Source: Ophiostoma sp. CBS 140.51 (lineage: Eukaryota; Ascomycota; Sordariomycetes; Ophiostomatales; Ophiostomataceae). Taken from it: a stretch of DNA of 64,000 bases. Made by a program: the position numbers and the translations under genes. This document shows, one piece after another, positions 44,862-57,083 of this stretch. A model generated the notes under the pieces. It was not told the DNA's origin. It did not search any database and saw only the letters and a program-made list of their open reading frames with translations. Where the stretch lies: positions 39,733 to 103,732 of the forward strand of contig JANSLP010000091.1 of the NCBI GenBank assembly GCA_029298735.1, read 5' to 3'. Within the stretch, counting starts at the first letter, position 1. Every line of letters starts with the position of its first letter.

Positions 44862-45855
44862 TCATGGCCGCTTGAACATCCCAAACTTGTTGCCGAGCTT
44901 CGACACCTTCAACACATCTCGATATGTCAAGCTGACACGCGTCTCTCGTGCATTCTGTCCCGAGGCAAACGGCTCTTTCGACCGCAGCAGGTCCCAATTG
45001 GCGACAGTGGATTCAGACAGATCGACGTCTTTCTCGATATCGGCTATGCCGTGCAGATAATCGGTGTAGAGAGTGTTGGTGGTGATCAGGAGACTACGCG
45101 GCTCTTGGAGGATGCGGGCCACCGGTTCGGTGTGCAGAGTGCCGTCCTCGTTGTTCTTGTAGATATTCAGGCAAAGGCTTGCGCCCAGGCTTACGGTGCA
45201 GACTACGGGGTGGTATGCCGAACCGTCCTAGAGACACACAAGCACAATTGAACTGTAAGCTCATGTTCCTAGACTTGGGGACTGCCACTTCTTCAACTTC
45301 AACTTAATAGAACTGTATTCAACCCACCTTGTGCGGCATGATACCCACGCCAGGTGGATACTCGTTGATGAGGACATGGTTTGGACGCTGGTGTGGGCTG
45401 TTCGAGAATATGTTGTCGACCTCGCCATTCTTTTCTTTGCCGTCATTCTCGTCGTCGTCATTCCTGCCGGTCCGCACAGGAATGGTGAGGAGCCGCGTGA
45501 TGACAGGGTCAACGAGCCACGGCGGGAGCGGCGCATCGAGAAGCTTATCGTGAAGGAGGTCGGAGGGCCATGTCTGCAGTCGGCGGTGGGAGAGCTGTTT
45601 CCATCTTGGTTTCGGTGCAGCTTCGACCTGTTTGGGGGGGGGGGGGAAGTAGAAGAAAAGGAAGCAACGATGTCAGCGCAAGGCTGTATCTATCGCCGCA
45701 CCACAGACCCCGCCACTTACCCTTTGGAGAATCTGCCGCTCCTCCTCTTCTGTGATAAAGTCGGAAATGTAGAATGCTGTTCCGGGCAGGTTCTTGATCT
45801 GCACACTGTCCAAGGTTGCTGGTAGCGGCAGCTCTGATGGTGGTGCTTCAGCCAT
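44862..45855 (-). CDS. ALKBH6: AlkB-homologue 6-like 2-oxoglutarate/Fe(II) dioxygenase
   Basis: Three exons, 45855-45721, 45627-45328 and 45227-44862, give 266 aa. It belongs to the AlkB family of Fe(II)/2-oxoglutarate oxygenases; ALKBH6 substrates are poorly defined. Seen: N-terminal FYISDFITEEEERQIL typical of ALKBH6, QLSHRRLQTWP near residue 60, NEYPPGVGIMPHKDGSAYHP with the metal-binding HxD formed by His144 and Asp146, a distal His in TDYLHGI and the 2-oxoglutarate-binding Arg region RVSLTYRDV. The HxD motif is split by intron 2, between Lys145 and Asp146. A run of 13 C residues on the coding strand sits just before the intron 1 acceptor. An acidic insert (NDDDENDGKEKNGEVDN) lies mid-protein. 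Confidence 0.93.
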
Positions 45856-48383
45856 GGTAGCGATAAGGATATACTGTGTATTTCGTTTTTGCTTCTGTCA
45901 AGTTTGGCTTTGGGGGAAAGCCCTGTTGGAAATCACGACCACAAGCGAGGCAACCGAACAAGCCAACGGCCGAGAGTCTTACTCCGTAGAGATAATGGTG
46001 TCATGCGGTCACGAGATAGCTGCACGTCGGATTTGTGCTTCGAAGCGCTTTTATCTGAGTGGTTCCAGTTGGTGGACCAGCAGCTGATCAGTTGAGAGTA
46101 GCCGCGCGTAATCCCACCTTTTGTCTTGATCTTCTGCAGCAAAACCGCAAAATGCACAGAAGGCACAGAAGCGATGTGGATGTGTGGATGTTTGCAAGGT
46201 GATGAACGTGCCAACGTGTTCTTCGTGTTTGCGATGTAGCCTTCTGGCACGAAGAGAGAGCACAGGAAGCACGGAAGGCACAATAGCGTGCGATTTTGTC
46301 CGTTGCGCGATCGTCGCGGCTGCGCAGGAGCTAGTCGGTCGAGGAAGCAGGGGGGCGCAGTTCTTTAATCTTGTCTGATGGCGGGTCCAAACAAAAAAGA
46401 TGCCACTTTTTGTCGTCCTGGGTCGAGGATGCAAAGTGACGAGAAACTGTGAACCGTGAAAGCTTGCAAACGGAGAGCCTCAAGAGCTCCTTTTTGGGCT
46501 CTCAATCTTGAATTTCTCAAGATGCGAGCCGAAATCACAGCTGCCGGGAAAGAGCGAGGCAGAAATGCTTGCAGCAAAAATTCACAAAGAGCTGTCCCAA
46601 AGTACCGAGCCTACCACTGTTTGAGATTTGCAAATTAGCCAGAGATACACTGTGTACATAATATGCTTCTTTTCAGCGCAAATATCCTGCATCTCTGGGT
46701 ACTCATGCACAAATGCGCGCTAGCCACTAGCGCTATTTTACTGTGCCATTCAGACTCGAACCAAGATGCAGATATCAGGCCAATCACGCGCGCTCTTGAA
46801 GACCCACTTTTCTTTCCAAATAGAAGGCAGGAAGGATGGGGCTCGGGGGGCAAGAGGCAGGAGACAGGAGGTCGACCGCGTTTGGGGTCACTGTTCGCCC
46901 CTCCGTAATTGGGCCGCAAAGTCCAATCAGCGCAGGCGGCGATCAGACTCTTGGGGGGCGTTGAAGCAGGCAAACTGTAGCGTGCTGTAGATGCGTTCAG
47001 CGACTCTGAGAGTGTGAGAAAGCGAGAGAGTCGATGCTCGAGACAAACAAAGTGAGCACCACGAAACCAGGCTCTCGAAGCACAAGTAATCGTCCCCTCC
47101 GCTCTTTCCCAGCAAGGCCTGCAAACGGCAGGGAGTGCTCCTCCCCCCTAAAATGCCCGCTAAATTTGTAACTCGGACTGAGCACATTGGCACAGAGCGA
47201 CGAATCATCCACTCTGTCCTGAACCCAGCAAGGCGCTGTTGCCTTGCGAAACGAAAGGCTCTCTTGGCCTTCTCAACCAGTCTCGTTTCGTAGCTGTTCT
47301 CTTGTGCTACGCCCATCGTGCCTTCCTCGTTTGGAGTTGTTGAGTGTCGAGTCCACGGTCGAGCCTTCTTGAAATGCCATCTTGGGCAGGAGCAGGGCAG
47401 TTGCGCGCCGCTTAGCTTTGTTTTGGCATGCTCGCCACCCATCGCTCCTTCCATCTCGTGCTGCACATGTCTTGTTTACAATCTTCACATTATTTTGGAG
47501 GAAAGAGCGAACGACAGACTTTGAACCTGGCGAGGCCACGCCCATTTTGGCTTAATACGGGCACTGAGATTGCCTGGAGCACCGGCTTGCATGGGTGCGT
47601 TCAGCTGCTGGATGCTCTGGTGTGTGATCTGACTGTTGCTCCTGCCCTCGTGCAGCCCTCCTTCTTTGATCAGCCACTGTCGCCCCTCCCCTTTCCCGCC
47701 TTCCCACCACCCTAGGAGACGGCAGCCAGGGAGCCCTACTCTGCTGCTCTTGCCTGCTTTCTAGACACGAGCAGCTAAAACGCCAGCCAAATTTGCAACT
47801 GGGGTGGATTTCCTGGTCTGTGTGGCGGTTTCCTCGAATCTTCCCTCCTCTCCCTCTCTCACCCTTCCTCTTCTTTCTTTCGCTCCCCCGTTTTGAGTAT
47901 CGTCAAAAATCTCTATTTCGCCCTCCATCTGTTCGCCATCCTTTCGCCATCACGGCGCCCTATTCTTTGCGACATTCCATTACTCCTTTCCATCGCATTT
48001 TTAGTCCGACCGCGAACTCTTCGTTTTTGGGGCGCATTGTTTTGATCGCGCGCCCCCTTTGCATCTCATTTTGTTCTTCGTCTTCATTTTCACGATTGTT
48101 GGTCACAAACGTCGACATCGACAACAACTCGAACGAAACACGGTATTTTTTGGACGCGACATCTCCATTTCCTTCCTCTTTATCATTTGGACACGCGACT
48201 GCGACTTCACGAGTTCGCTTTTGATTGCACTTTCCTTGAAGCCGACTTTGTTCACGACCACCTGTTTCCTTCCACTACTCTTTCCTCCTCTTCTCCATTC
48301 ACGTGTCACCCAAGCACCGCTGCGCAGGCTCGACGCGCTCTCATGATGGTGTACACCAGACGGCCCTTTTCAAATTAAATGTC
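45856..48383. other. intergenic between the ALKBH6-like and HOS4-like genes
   Basis: Divergent spacer of 2.5 kb. From about 47790 the plus strand becomes C/T-rich, forming a likely leader of the HOS4-like gene. A TACTCCGTA motif is at 45980-45988. Near 46152-46165 and 46261-46283 imperfect GCACAGAAG-type short repeats occur. No coding sequence is recognised. Confidence 0.5.
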
Positions 48384-51300
48384 ATGGATGCGCAAAATGC
48401 CGCCGAGGCCACGTCCACGAAGCCTAATGCTTCCTCAACCGCCTCCGCATCGCGTGTCCCTGATTCGCAGCGACAGAAATCAACTTCAGCTTCTGCCGCC
48501 TCAGTGAGCAGGTCACCTACTTTGTCCCGCGCTGCGCCACCATCTGCGAGAGATTCAAAGTCTTCTTCCAAACCTTCCGCCACTTCAGCAACCGCGTCTT
48601 CCTCCGCCAAAGAACGTTCCCGAGGCTCGGCCGCGAGGACGGCGTCTCCCACCTCAACACGCGACGCAAAAGCCTCTGCGTCCTCTTCCCGCGACATCAA
48701 ACAAGACGATGATGGGGGAACAGATGGCAACTCGGAGGCTGAGACGATTGTCCTGTCCAAGGATGGGTCGCCGTCGAAGCCCCGGAGCCGCAAAGTGATC
48801 AAGCACGAAGACAAGGACAAGCCCAATGGCACGTCTGCATCCTCTGCTGTACTAACGGACCTGGCACCACCCTCTCGGAGGCAGGCTGCGGATAAGAAAG
48901 ATGGCTCGACCGAGAAGAGGGACAAGGGCGACAAGGGGGATAAATCTGCTGCCGGGGATGCTTCTGATGGTGCCTCTGTGCCGAAGAAGAAACGACTGCA
49001 CGAGAGACTCCAGCCGGGCAGCGCGCGGACCAAAGACACGTCCAGCAGCCTCAGCTCGGCGCCAGCCTCGCCCCCACGGAGCCGGAACACCTCATCACGC
49101 CCGCATTCCGGTTCAGACTCTGATCGCGGGCCACGCACAAAGTCACCAAAACGCTCATCATCTACCGCCTCGAAAGACCGACTACGACCTCCCGAGAAAC
49201 TCGTTCCCCACAAGCGGAAAGCGCCCAAGGTGGAGTCGGACGACGACGCCGAGGGACACAGCGCTCGTCGTTTGCGGCTGGCAAGCGCTGGCGCTGGTGG
49301 CGACGGAACCTCCCATTCTTCGAAAAAGGAGTCGTCCCGGAGCAGCCTTGGCAACAACGGCAATGCGAATGGCAATGGCTCCGGCAGTAGGGCATCGGCG
49401 TCGCGAAGCAACAGAGACGCATCACAAAACAGATCTCTTTCTCCGCAGCCTCGTCCACACCGACGAAGTCTCTCCACACAGCTACAATCCCAATCTAGTG
49501 GACTGGGTCTGAAGAAGAAGAGAGTGCCGGCCCCGCTGCAGTCGACGGATTATAACTCTGACGATTCGTCTGCAAGTGCAAGCCCGCACATCCGAAGTGC
49601 GAAGCTGCGCAGGCTGGCCACCCCTGCGACTGCAGAATCTGCGACCTCCCCAGCCAAAACAGCCACCCACAAGAAGCACCTGGATGCTCATGGCCAGACT
49701 TATCTTGCCAAAGCATGCTCACGCGGCGAACTCGACCTTGTCAAACAACGATTGGGAGAACGCCCTTCCGATCTGGATTATGCTGATTTCGCCGGAAATA
49801 CACCACTACAGATCGCCGCTCTTAATGGTTATGGCGAGATTGTCAAATTCCTGATCGACGCTGGGTGCAACTTGGACTGTGTCAACAACGACAAAGACAC
49901 GCCACTCCTGGATGCTGTTGACAATGGCCACCTTGACGTTGTCAAGCTCCTGCTTGATGCCGGTGTCAACCCACGGAAAGCCAATGTTAATGGTGAGGAG
50001 CCGCTTGACCGTGCCACTGATGATATCGACAACTGCGAAGAAATCCGGGCAGCATTGATCGAGGCGAAAAAGAAGGTGGGAGAACGACGACTTACTTCTG
50101 AAGAACACCGCCACGAAACCGACGATCTTCGCTCTCACAACTCCCACAACCCCGACAGCCCGCAGAGATCACCTGCACCTACATCTCGCCGACCTGGAAC
50201 CATCCGAGCAACAAAGACCAGCAACCATTTGCTGTATATGCCCATGGACGACAAGACACTCCGACAAGCGGCAGGCCGTGGTGATGAAGAAAATGTTATC
50301 CGCATTCTACAAGTCCGCGATACCTTTGATGATCCCGAGTCAATGGTTGCCGCGTCGAGAGGAGGCCATGATATTATCCTCCAGATGCTGCTCGCTCTAG
50401 GAAAAGCCAATCCCGACCCCGCGCCCATCTCTTCTGCTCCACCCGAGCATGCCACCCCGATTCTCGCTGCCATCGGCCAGGAAAACATTAAGATTATTAG
50501 CCTGCTGCTAGAGCAAAGCAGCTTTGATCCCACAAAACGTTTCAACGGCAATACATACTACGAGATTGCCAGACAGAGACAGGGCCCGAACTGGAAAGAA
50601 GAAGAGGACATGCTGAAGAAGGCCTACGACAGCTACAAGAAGTCCCATGGCAACAGCAGGACGAAGGATAAGGATGTCGAATCTCGGAGATCCTCTCGCG
50701 CCGTCGAGCAGTCAGATGACACGCCGTCTGCACGAGCTCACAAACGGAAGCTGTCCAGCCCTTCTCAAGAGCGACCCAAGAAATCAGCGACCGGCTCCAA
50801 AGCAGCAACACCTTTGGCAGCTCGCGAAGAAAAGAGCTCCCAGAAACGTTCTTCTGATCATGCCACATCCCGTGGAGACGGCAAAGCTTCAACGACAGCG
50901 ACAGCCAAGTCGAGACAGCGCAACGACCGCAGCCCTAGTGTGAGCAACCGCGATACGCCGCCCCCGCCAAAGCAGTCTACAAAGTCAAAGAAGCTCGATT
51001 CCGACAGCATCGCAGTCTCGTCAGAAGGCGAGTCAGTTAAACCCCGCAGGAAGAAGCTGATTTCCGGCCGTGAACTGAAGGATGAAAAGGTTCTTCGTGA
51101 GAAGGAGCGGGAGCGGCAGCGCCGTGCTAGTATCGCGTCGACAAAAGCACCTACACCACCCAAGGACGCATCTAGTCCCCGCGAACCTCGCTCTGATGAC
51201 ACGGTTGCCGACAAGGAAAAGGCTCGTGCCGAGAAGCACCGCGACCGTGACCGTGACCGGGCGCGCCAACTGAAGAAGGAGGGACTCAAGGAATCTGCTT

Positions 51301-53401
51301 CTGGCGCGACTGGCGAGGGTGTCGGAAAGCGAAACAGACTCAGCGAGACCCCGCCCAACGCAAACCACTCGGACAAGGACACCAGCGAAGCCCCTATTAA
51401 GAGAAGGAAGCTGGAAGTCGACAATGGGACGAGCAAGGAGAGGCGGCCATCAAAGGGAAGCGCCCCTCCCGACGACACACCCGCCAAGGCTTTAGCTTCT
51501 TCCAAGGCATCCTTGAAGCGGCGCGACGACGACGACCGGAAAACACCCTCTGGCTCCACAAAGACCAAGAAGCGTGATCCCTCCTCCGACCGTGGCCGCC
51601 AAGACTCTTCCAAGCCATCTGTATCGCCTGTCGAGAAGAGTATCCATGTTAAGTCCGAGGATGTTGATGTGGAGATGGCAGACGTGAGCTCCGAGCGGCG
51701 GTCTTCCAGCGGTGCATCAGCAGCAGCAAGTGCAGAGGCCGAAGCGGCCCGTCAGAAGGAAGAGGACATGAAGAAGAAGGCCGAGGCAAAGGCGCAGGCA
51801 GAGGCAAAGAAGAAGGAGGATGAGGAGAGAGAAAAGCGCCGTCGCCGCCAGGAAGAAGAGGACGAGAAGCGGCAAAAGGAAGAAAAGCGGAAGAAGGAGG
51901 AAGAAAAGCGCAGGCGCGAGGAGGCCGAAGAAGAGGCGCGGCTGAAGGAAGAGGCCGAGAAGAAGAAGAAGAAGGAAGAGGAAGAGAAGCAGAAGCAGCG
52001 CAAGAAGCTCGAGGAGGAGGAACGCCGGCGCAAGGAGGAGGAGCGGAAGCAGAAGGAAGAGGAAGAGAAGAAGCGTCTGGAGGAGGAGGAGAAGGAGAAG
52101 AAGCGCCGGCAGGAGGAAGAAGAGCGGAAGCGCAAGCTGCTGGAGGAGGAAGAGAGGAAGAAGCGAGAGGAGGAAGAGCGCCTGCGCCAGGAACAACTCG
52201 AAAAGGAAGCCGCCGAAGAAGCCCGCCGCAAACTTGAAGAAGAGGAGCGCAAGAAGCGCGAGCAGGAGGAGCAGGAGCGCATCGCTGCCGAGAAGAAGGC
52301 AGCCGAAGAGCTCCGCCGCCGCCAACTCGAGGAGGAGGAGCGCGTCCGTGTCGCCAAGCTCCCTCCTGCGCTGCAATGGCTCAGTCTCTGCGACAACCCG
52401 AAGCAGCCCGCCACAGCACAGCTGTTCAAGACCATGCAGGGTGTCCGCTACGACTGCATCAACGTCGATGCCACTGGCACTGCCGAGGGTCGCGAGCAAT
52501 GGCTGCTCAACACGCAAGTGGCCCTGATTCTCGGCGAGAAGGACCTCACTCTGTCGCAATTCCCTACGTGGCGCCGCCTGCCAGTCGGCACGATTGCAAA
52601 GCGTGTCATTTGGGGCCTCGAGGGTGACCGGTACTCCTTGACTGATCCTGACTTCTACGACCTGGGCAAGCAGCTCCCCAACTACTACGATGGACAAGAC
52701 CCGAAGAAGCTGGGCACGATGGCCATCGAGAAGCTCCGTCGTGACGCCTGGGAGAAGTTTGCAGCAACGGACATGTTCTTTGTCAAGGTAAGCCGCCCAC
52801 CGCACTCCCGTGCACTCCCGTTGCTTCTTTGAACACGTACTAACTTTCTCAGGTCTCCGATGTCATGAACATCATCCCCAATGTTCCTCATCTTCGCGAC
52901 GTGCGCCTTGCATTGGTGTACCGTGAGCTGCCCGATAAGGAAGCGCAGCTTCTAACATTTACGGCAACGCACAAATGGAAGAACGACCCCAATGCGGACG
53001 AGCTTCTTGGGTTTGCGCCGGGCACCAAGTACTTCATCAATGGCTCATTGGTGGGCCAACACCGGCCGGGCATGAGAGGCACCTGCAAGACACCTCCTCC
53101 GGAAGTGCGTGTTCCACGGCGCGGTCTTGTGGCAGTGCCAGTCGACGATCCCGAATTCGCATCAATCTCCAAGTCTATGGGTATTGATCCTCTGAGCTTT
53201 CCGGGCTATGCCGCATTTGTGTTACGTCAGCAAAATGGGCTTCCATCCGTCCCATCATCGAGAACTCCGTCAGGCCACGTGAACGGCACGGTCCGCATTA
53301 ACGGAAGTAACAGAACCGGCCCCGCACACACGACGTCCCCGCACAATAGCCGGCCGCCTCAGCCGATCGTTAACGGCATCAACGGCACTAAGAGTGGCTG
53401 A
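48384..53401 (+). CDS. HOS4: HOS4-like ankyrin-repeat subunit of the Set3 histone deacetylase complex
   Basis: Two exons, 48384-52787 and 52853-53401, give 1,650 aa. Residues 1-430 are Ser/Lys-rich and disordered. Ankyrin repeats follow at about 432-565 (GNTPLQIAALNGYGEIVKFL, DTPLLDAVDNGHLDVVKLLL, then a weaker copy) and a second, degenerate repeat block at about 617-755. A basic disordered region leads to an almost pure Glu/Lys/Arg helix at about 1117-1325, and a conserved C-terminal domain at about 1330-1530 (ALQWLSLCDNPKQPATAQLF onwards) continues across the intron. This order matches fungal proteins assigned to Hos4, the scaffold of the Set3C co-repressor in the nucleus; the assignment rests on architecture. 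The frame upstream of 48384 lacks an ATG. Confidence 0.88.
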
Positions 53402-54426
53402 ATGCACTTCGAAAACGATTGACAATACACTTTCTTTCTCCCTCATTCTCTCACCATGTACAATATTTTCTTTTCTCTCCCATCTGCTTTTTCGTGAGCA
53501 CACAAAGGATATGGAGATGTTAGGATCTGCCCTACCTTCTTTCTATTTTTCTTTCCTTCCTTTTCTGTCTTTGTCTCTGGGATCGGCGTCTGGGTGTTTT
53601 GTCTTGGGGAAACCGGGAACCTTGGGTCTTTCATTTCTTTTTTTGGCACATTGTTGTTTTGTTGGTATTATGACTGTGTCCTTCAGTAACGGATCTCTGG
53701 CTCGAAACGATCAATCACACTTTTCCCTTTGTTACCTATATACTTTGGCGAACGGGCAACGTGGTGCCCGGGAGCCTCCAGCTGTAGCTGCTGTGTTATT
53801 ATATATATATACATGTTTTTGTTAGTTTAGCAGGTGTCCTTATGGCTTTGTTATTCAACAGACGCGGCAGCGCGCTGAGACGACCAGTTGGGGCGGATCC
53901 GATGAGCGGATAGATAGTTTTTCTCATTTTGTCTTTTGTTGAAATAAAATACCCAATATCCATGTTCAAACCCGTTCACAATGTGTTGTAAATGCTGGCG
54001 ATTTGAGTCTCTCTGCTGCTTTTCTTTGATCAAATGTGTGGCAGAATTGGTGGTAGTAAATAAGTGGACCCTAGCCTTTACCTGAGGCGAACGAGTGGCC
54101 AATGAAAAGTGGAGGCTCCAAAAACAGGTATCAGGAAAGAAGTAGGGCCCCTCGCTCACTGGAAACTTTCCCCACGAATTTTCTCGCCCCGCCAAAATCT
54201 TTTTTTGCAGTGTCCGAAATTCGACTTCGACATCATCGACAACCTCGGAACTTGCGCACTTTACGCACGACCTGTCAAGACGACGCTCCCATCATACACG
54301 ATCCTGCACATTCTGTTCTTGCGGACACATCCGAGAACAGCTTTAACTTCGACTTTCGCAGCACCTACACCCTAAACAACCCCACCGCATAGAGAGTTCG
54401 CGCTCTTCGCGACACAAACCGCGACC
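53402..54426. other. intergenic between the HOS4-like gene and RBG1
   Basis: Tandem genes on the plus strand. The left part is the T-rich 3' region of the HOS4-like gene, the right part the RBG1 promoter with a CCAAT at 54099-54103 and a C-rich leader. The 13-mer AACGGATCTCTGG near 53690 resembles the 5.8S rRNA start but the match stops there. Confidence 0.55.
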
Positions 54427-55746
54427 ATGTCGACGACCGTGGAAAAGGTGCGTCCCTCCGTCCACGACCCAGAGCGAGCCGATCTTCTTGATATCATTAC
54501 TACTGTCCGGACATGTTACTAACCTACTATCTTCGCGCAAATAGATCAAGATGGTGGAGGACGAGATGGCTCGGACACAGAAGAACAAGGCCACCTCGTA
54601 CCATTTGGGTCAGCTCAAGGCCAAGCTTGCCAAGCTGAAGCGTGAGCTGTTGATGCCCAGCTCCGGTGGTGGAGGCGGTGGTGCGGGTTTCGACGTGGCC
54701 CGTACGGGTGTCGCCTCCATCGGTTTCATCGGTTTCCCCTCCGTCGGCAAGAGTACGCTCATGAGCCGCTTGACCGGCCAGCACTCCGAGGCCGCCGCCT
54801 ACGAATTCACCACCCTGACGAGTGTGCCCGGCCAGGTCACGTACAACGGCGCGCCGCTGCAGATGATTGATCTGCCCGGTATCATTGAGGGTGCCAAGGA
54901 CGGTCGTGGTCGTGGTCGACAGGTCATTGCCGTGGCCAAGACGTGCCACTTGATTTTTATTGTGCTCGACGTCAACAAGCCCCTGACGGACAAGCGCGTC
55001 ATTGAGCAGGAACTCGAGGGTTTCGGTATCCGCATCAACAAGCAGCCGCCCAACATTACCTTCAAGAAGAAGGACAAGGGTGGCCTCAACATTACCAACA
55101 CTGTGCCCCTCACGCATATCGACAATGACGAGATACGCGCCGTCATGAGCGAGTACCGCATCAACTCGGCCGACATTACCATCCGCTGCGACGCCACCGT
55201 CGACGACCTGATTGACGTCCTCGAGGCCCGCAGCCGCAGCTATATCCCCGTAATTTACGTGCTCAACAAGATTGACGCCATCACCATCGAGGAGCTCGAC
55301 CTGCTGTACCGCATCCCCAACGCCGTGCCCATCAGCTCCGAGCACGGCTGGAATGTCGACGAGCTTATGGAGGCCATGTGGGAGAAGCTGAGCCTTGTGC
55401 GCGTCTACACCAAGCCCAAGGGCAAGCTGCCCGACTACTCGGCACCCGTCGTTCTGCGTGCCAGCAAGTGCACTATTGAGGATTTCGTGAGTTCCCGTCT
55501 TTTCTGCCAAGTTGTCTTCACGAGTGATGCATGCTAACCTCACCAGTGTAACGCCATCCACAGAAGCATTCTGGAGCAGTTCAAGACGGCCGTCGTCTAC
55601 GGCAAGTCCGTCAAGCACCAGCCGCAGCGCGTCGGTCTGTCCCACGAGTTGTGTGACGAGGATATTGGTACGTCCAGAGAACCCTGACTCCCATTCCATA
55701 TTACCACACTGCTAACAAACTTCTAGTGACGATTGTCAAGCGCTGA
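54427..55746 (+). CDS. RBG1: DRG-family translation GTPase Rbg1/DRG1
   Basis: Four exons, 54427-54447, 54545-55486, 55547-55667 and 55727-55746, give 367 aa, the same length as DRG1 of other eukaryotes. Rbg1 is an OBG-superfamily GTPase that associates with ribosomes through the partner Tma46/DFRP1 and helps resolve stalled translation. Motifs: the N-terminal helix with ARTQKNKATSYHLGQLKAKLAKL, G1 GFPSVGKS (70-77), an intact G2 region, G3 DLPGIIEGA (116 onward), NKID, and a C-terminal TGS domain ending HELCDEDIVTIVKR. The first exon has seven codons and the last only six plus the stop; both are easy to miss. All residues needed for GTP binding are present. Confidence 0.98.
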
Positions 55747-56404
55747 TTGTCTCACCCATGCGTTAGGGGTCACAAGCTACAAACTCGACGAGAAGAAACG
55801 ATGCAGCATGCCAAGTTGTGCTGTATATTGGGGAGAAAATGCGGCAAGAGGCCGGGTTTGGTCCCGGCCTGGCCGCAACGATCGAATGGCAAGCCACGAG
55901 GGCGGGAGAGAATCAAAATACACAGGCAGAGGACGGCTGGCTATTCAGTTCACTGGCCTCATCGCCATCTTTCTCTTTTCTCGCAACATGCGAGCCAAGA
56001 CGAAGCTGGACTGTCTCTTACGTCTACAAAAGGCACGGCTGGCAGGAAGGCCAAGGCAGACGCGTTTTGAATTATTGCCATCTTGTCGTGGCAATATTGG
56101 ACCTGGGCCAAGCCTTTGGAGGCCTAGAAGAAGCCTTGTGTTCTGCTCTTGAGCCCTATCCAAGCCGGCCACCCTTCTTTACCTCGTGCTTTATAGTTGA
56201 GGCTCTCTCTCCCATCTTCCTGTGCCTTGGGGGCCATTGATCAGTCGTAAAATGGCAGTGACCTTCAAAAAATATTACGATACCCAGAGGATAAGAGGAT
56301 GGAGGCAACAAATAGCAGGGGAATAGGACATATTACGACCTTAGATTATTGCATAGTGGCTGTCTTTTTTGTGCCAAATAAGGAAATGAATAACGAATTT
56401 GCTT

Positions 56405-56465
56405 CCAACACTCCAACACTGGTCCAACACTGGTCCAACACTGGTCCAACACTGGTTCAACACTG
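56405..56465. repeat. 11-bp tandem repeat, four perfect units
   Basis: CCAACACTGGT is repeated exactly four times from 56413 to 56456, preceded by a partial unit (56405-56412) and followed by a one-base variant (56457-56465). Each unit holds CCAnnnnTGG, a small palindrome. Confidence 0.93.
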
Positions 56466-56980
56466 AGAAATACTTCCAACAGACACACGGCTCTTTAGTG
56501 TGGACGGAGCGAAGATACGAATTTACGATGCGAAACCAACAGACAAGATCAAAACAGGGAACGCGCCGGGGCCGCTCCAACTTCGTACGGAGTAGGCAGA
56601 AAACAGTTTGAAGGTTCGAAAAAGATAATAAAAAAGGGGGACAAAATGAAGGGATAAGAGGAAACGCTTTATTCGTAGTATGCCTGTGCGCACCTGAACT
56701 CTCTGGTACCTGCATCTGTGTGTGCTTTCTGTACGTCGTGGGAGCAGCTGACCATCCGCGGCCAGGAACCCAGATGTGGTGGCCCAGGCAGAGGGCCAGA
56801 CCCGAGCAAAAATATTTGCGGGATCTGTCACTTTCTCTGTCTCGAGAACACTTTTGAGAAAAGTGCATTGGGTACAAGTACTCTGTCTCTTTTTCTCAAA
56901 TCCCATCTGCCGTCCCTCGACGCGTGCATCCGTAGCATTTTGCTCCATAAACGGGAGTACGAAGAGTGTCAATACCCCAT

Positions 56981-57029
56981 GGCAAATGGCAAATAGCAAA
57001 TGACAAATGGCAAATGGCAAATAGCAGAT
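56981..57029. repeat. 7-bp minisatellite (GGCAAAT)n
   Basis: Seven contiguous 7-bp units: GGCAAAT, GGCAAAT, AGCAAAT, GACAAAT, GGCAAAT, GGCAAAT, AGCAGAT. The variant order repeats after four units, hinting at a 28-bp higher-order duplication. Confidence 0.92.
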
Positions 57030-57083
57030 GGCCATGCACTCCAGAATAGACGCGGCCAGGCTCGGGCCCATTTGCGGCCTCTG

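Noticed and set aside
9272..45855. Biosynthetic or secretory gene cluster
   Set aside because: SAR1, VRG4, ALE1 and DFG10 share the endomembrane system, but they lie among unrelated genes with no common regulatory motif seen; chance linkage is the simpler reading.
46740..46780. TTGGTTCGAGTC on the minus strand, a tRNA B-box-like sequence
   Set aside because: The flanking bases cannot form a T-arm stem and no A-box or acceptor stem is found.
48341..49477. 378-codon minus-strand frame inside the HOS4-like gene
   Set aside because: Antisense shadow without splice partners or family match.
51717..52805. Minus-strand Leu/Phe-rich frame resembling a membrane protein
   Set aside because: It is the reverse complement of GAG/AAG codons of the charged helix in the HOS4-like gene; the leucine run is a composition effect.
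53685..53705. 5.8S rRNA-like AACGGATCTCTGG
   Set aside because: Only 13 bases match; the flanking bases do not continue into 5.8S or ITS sequence.
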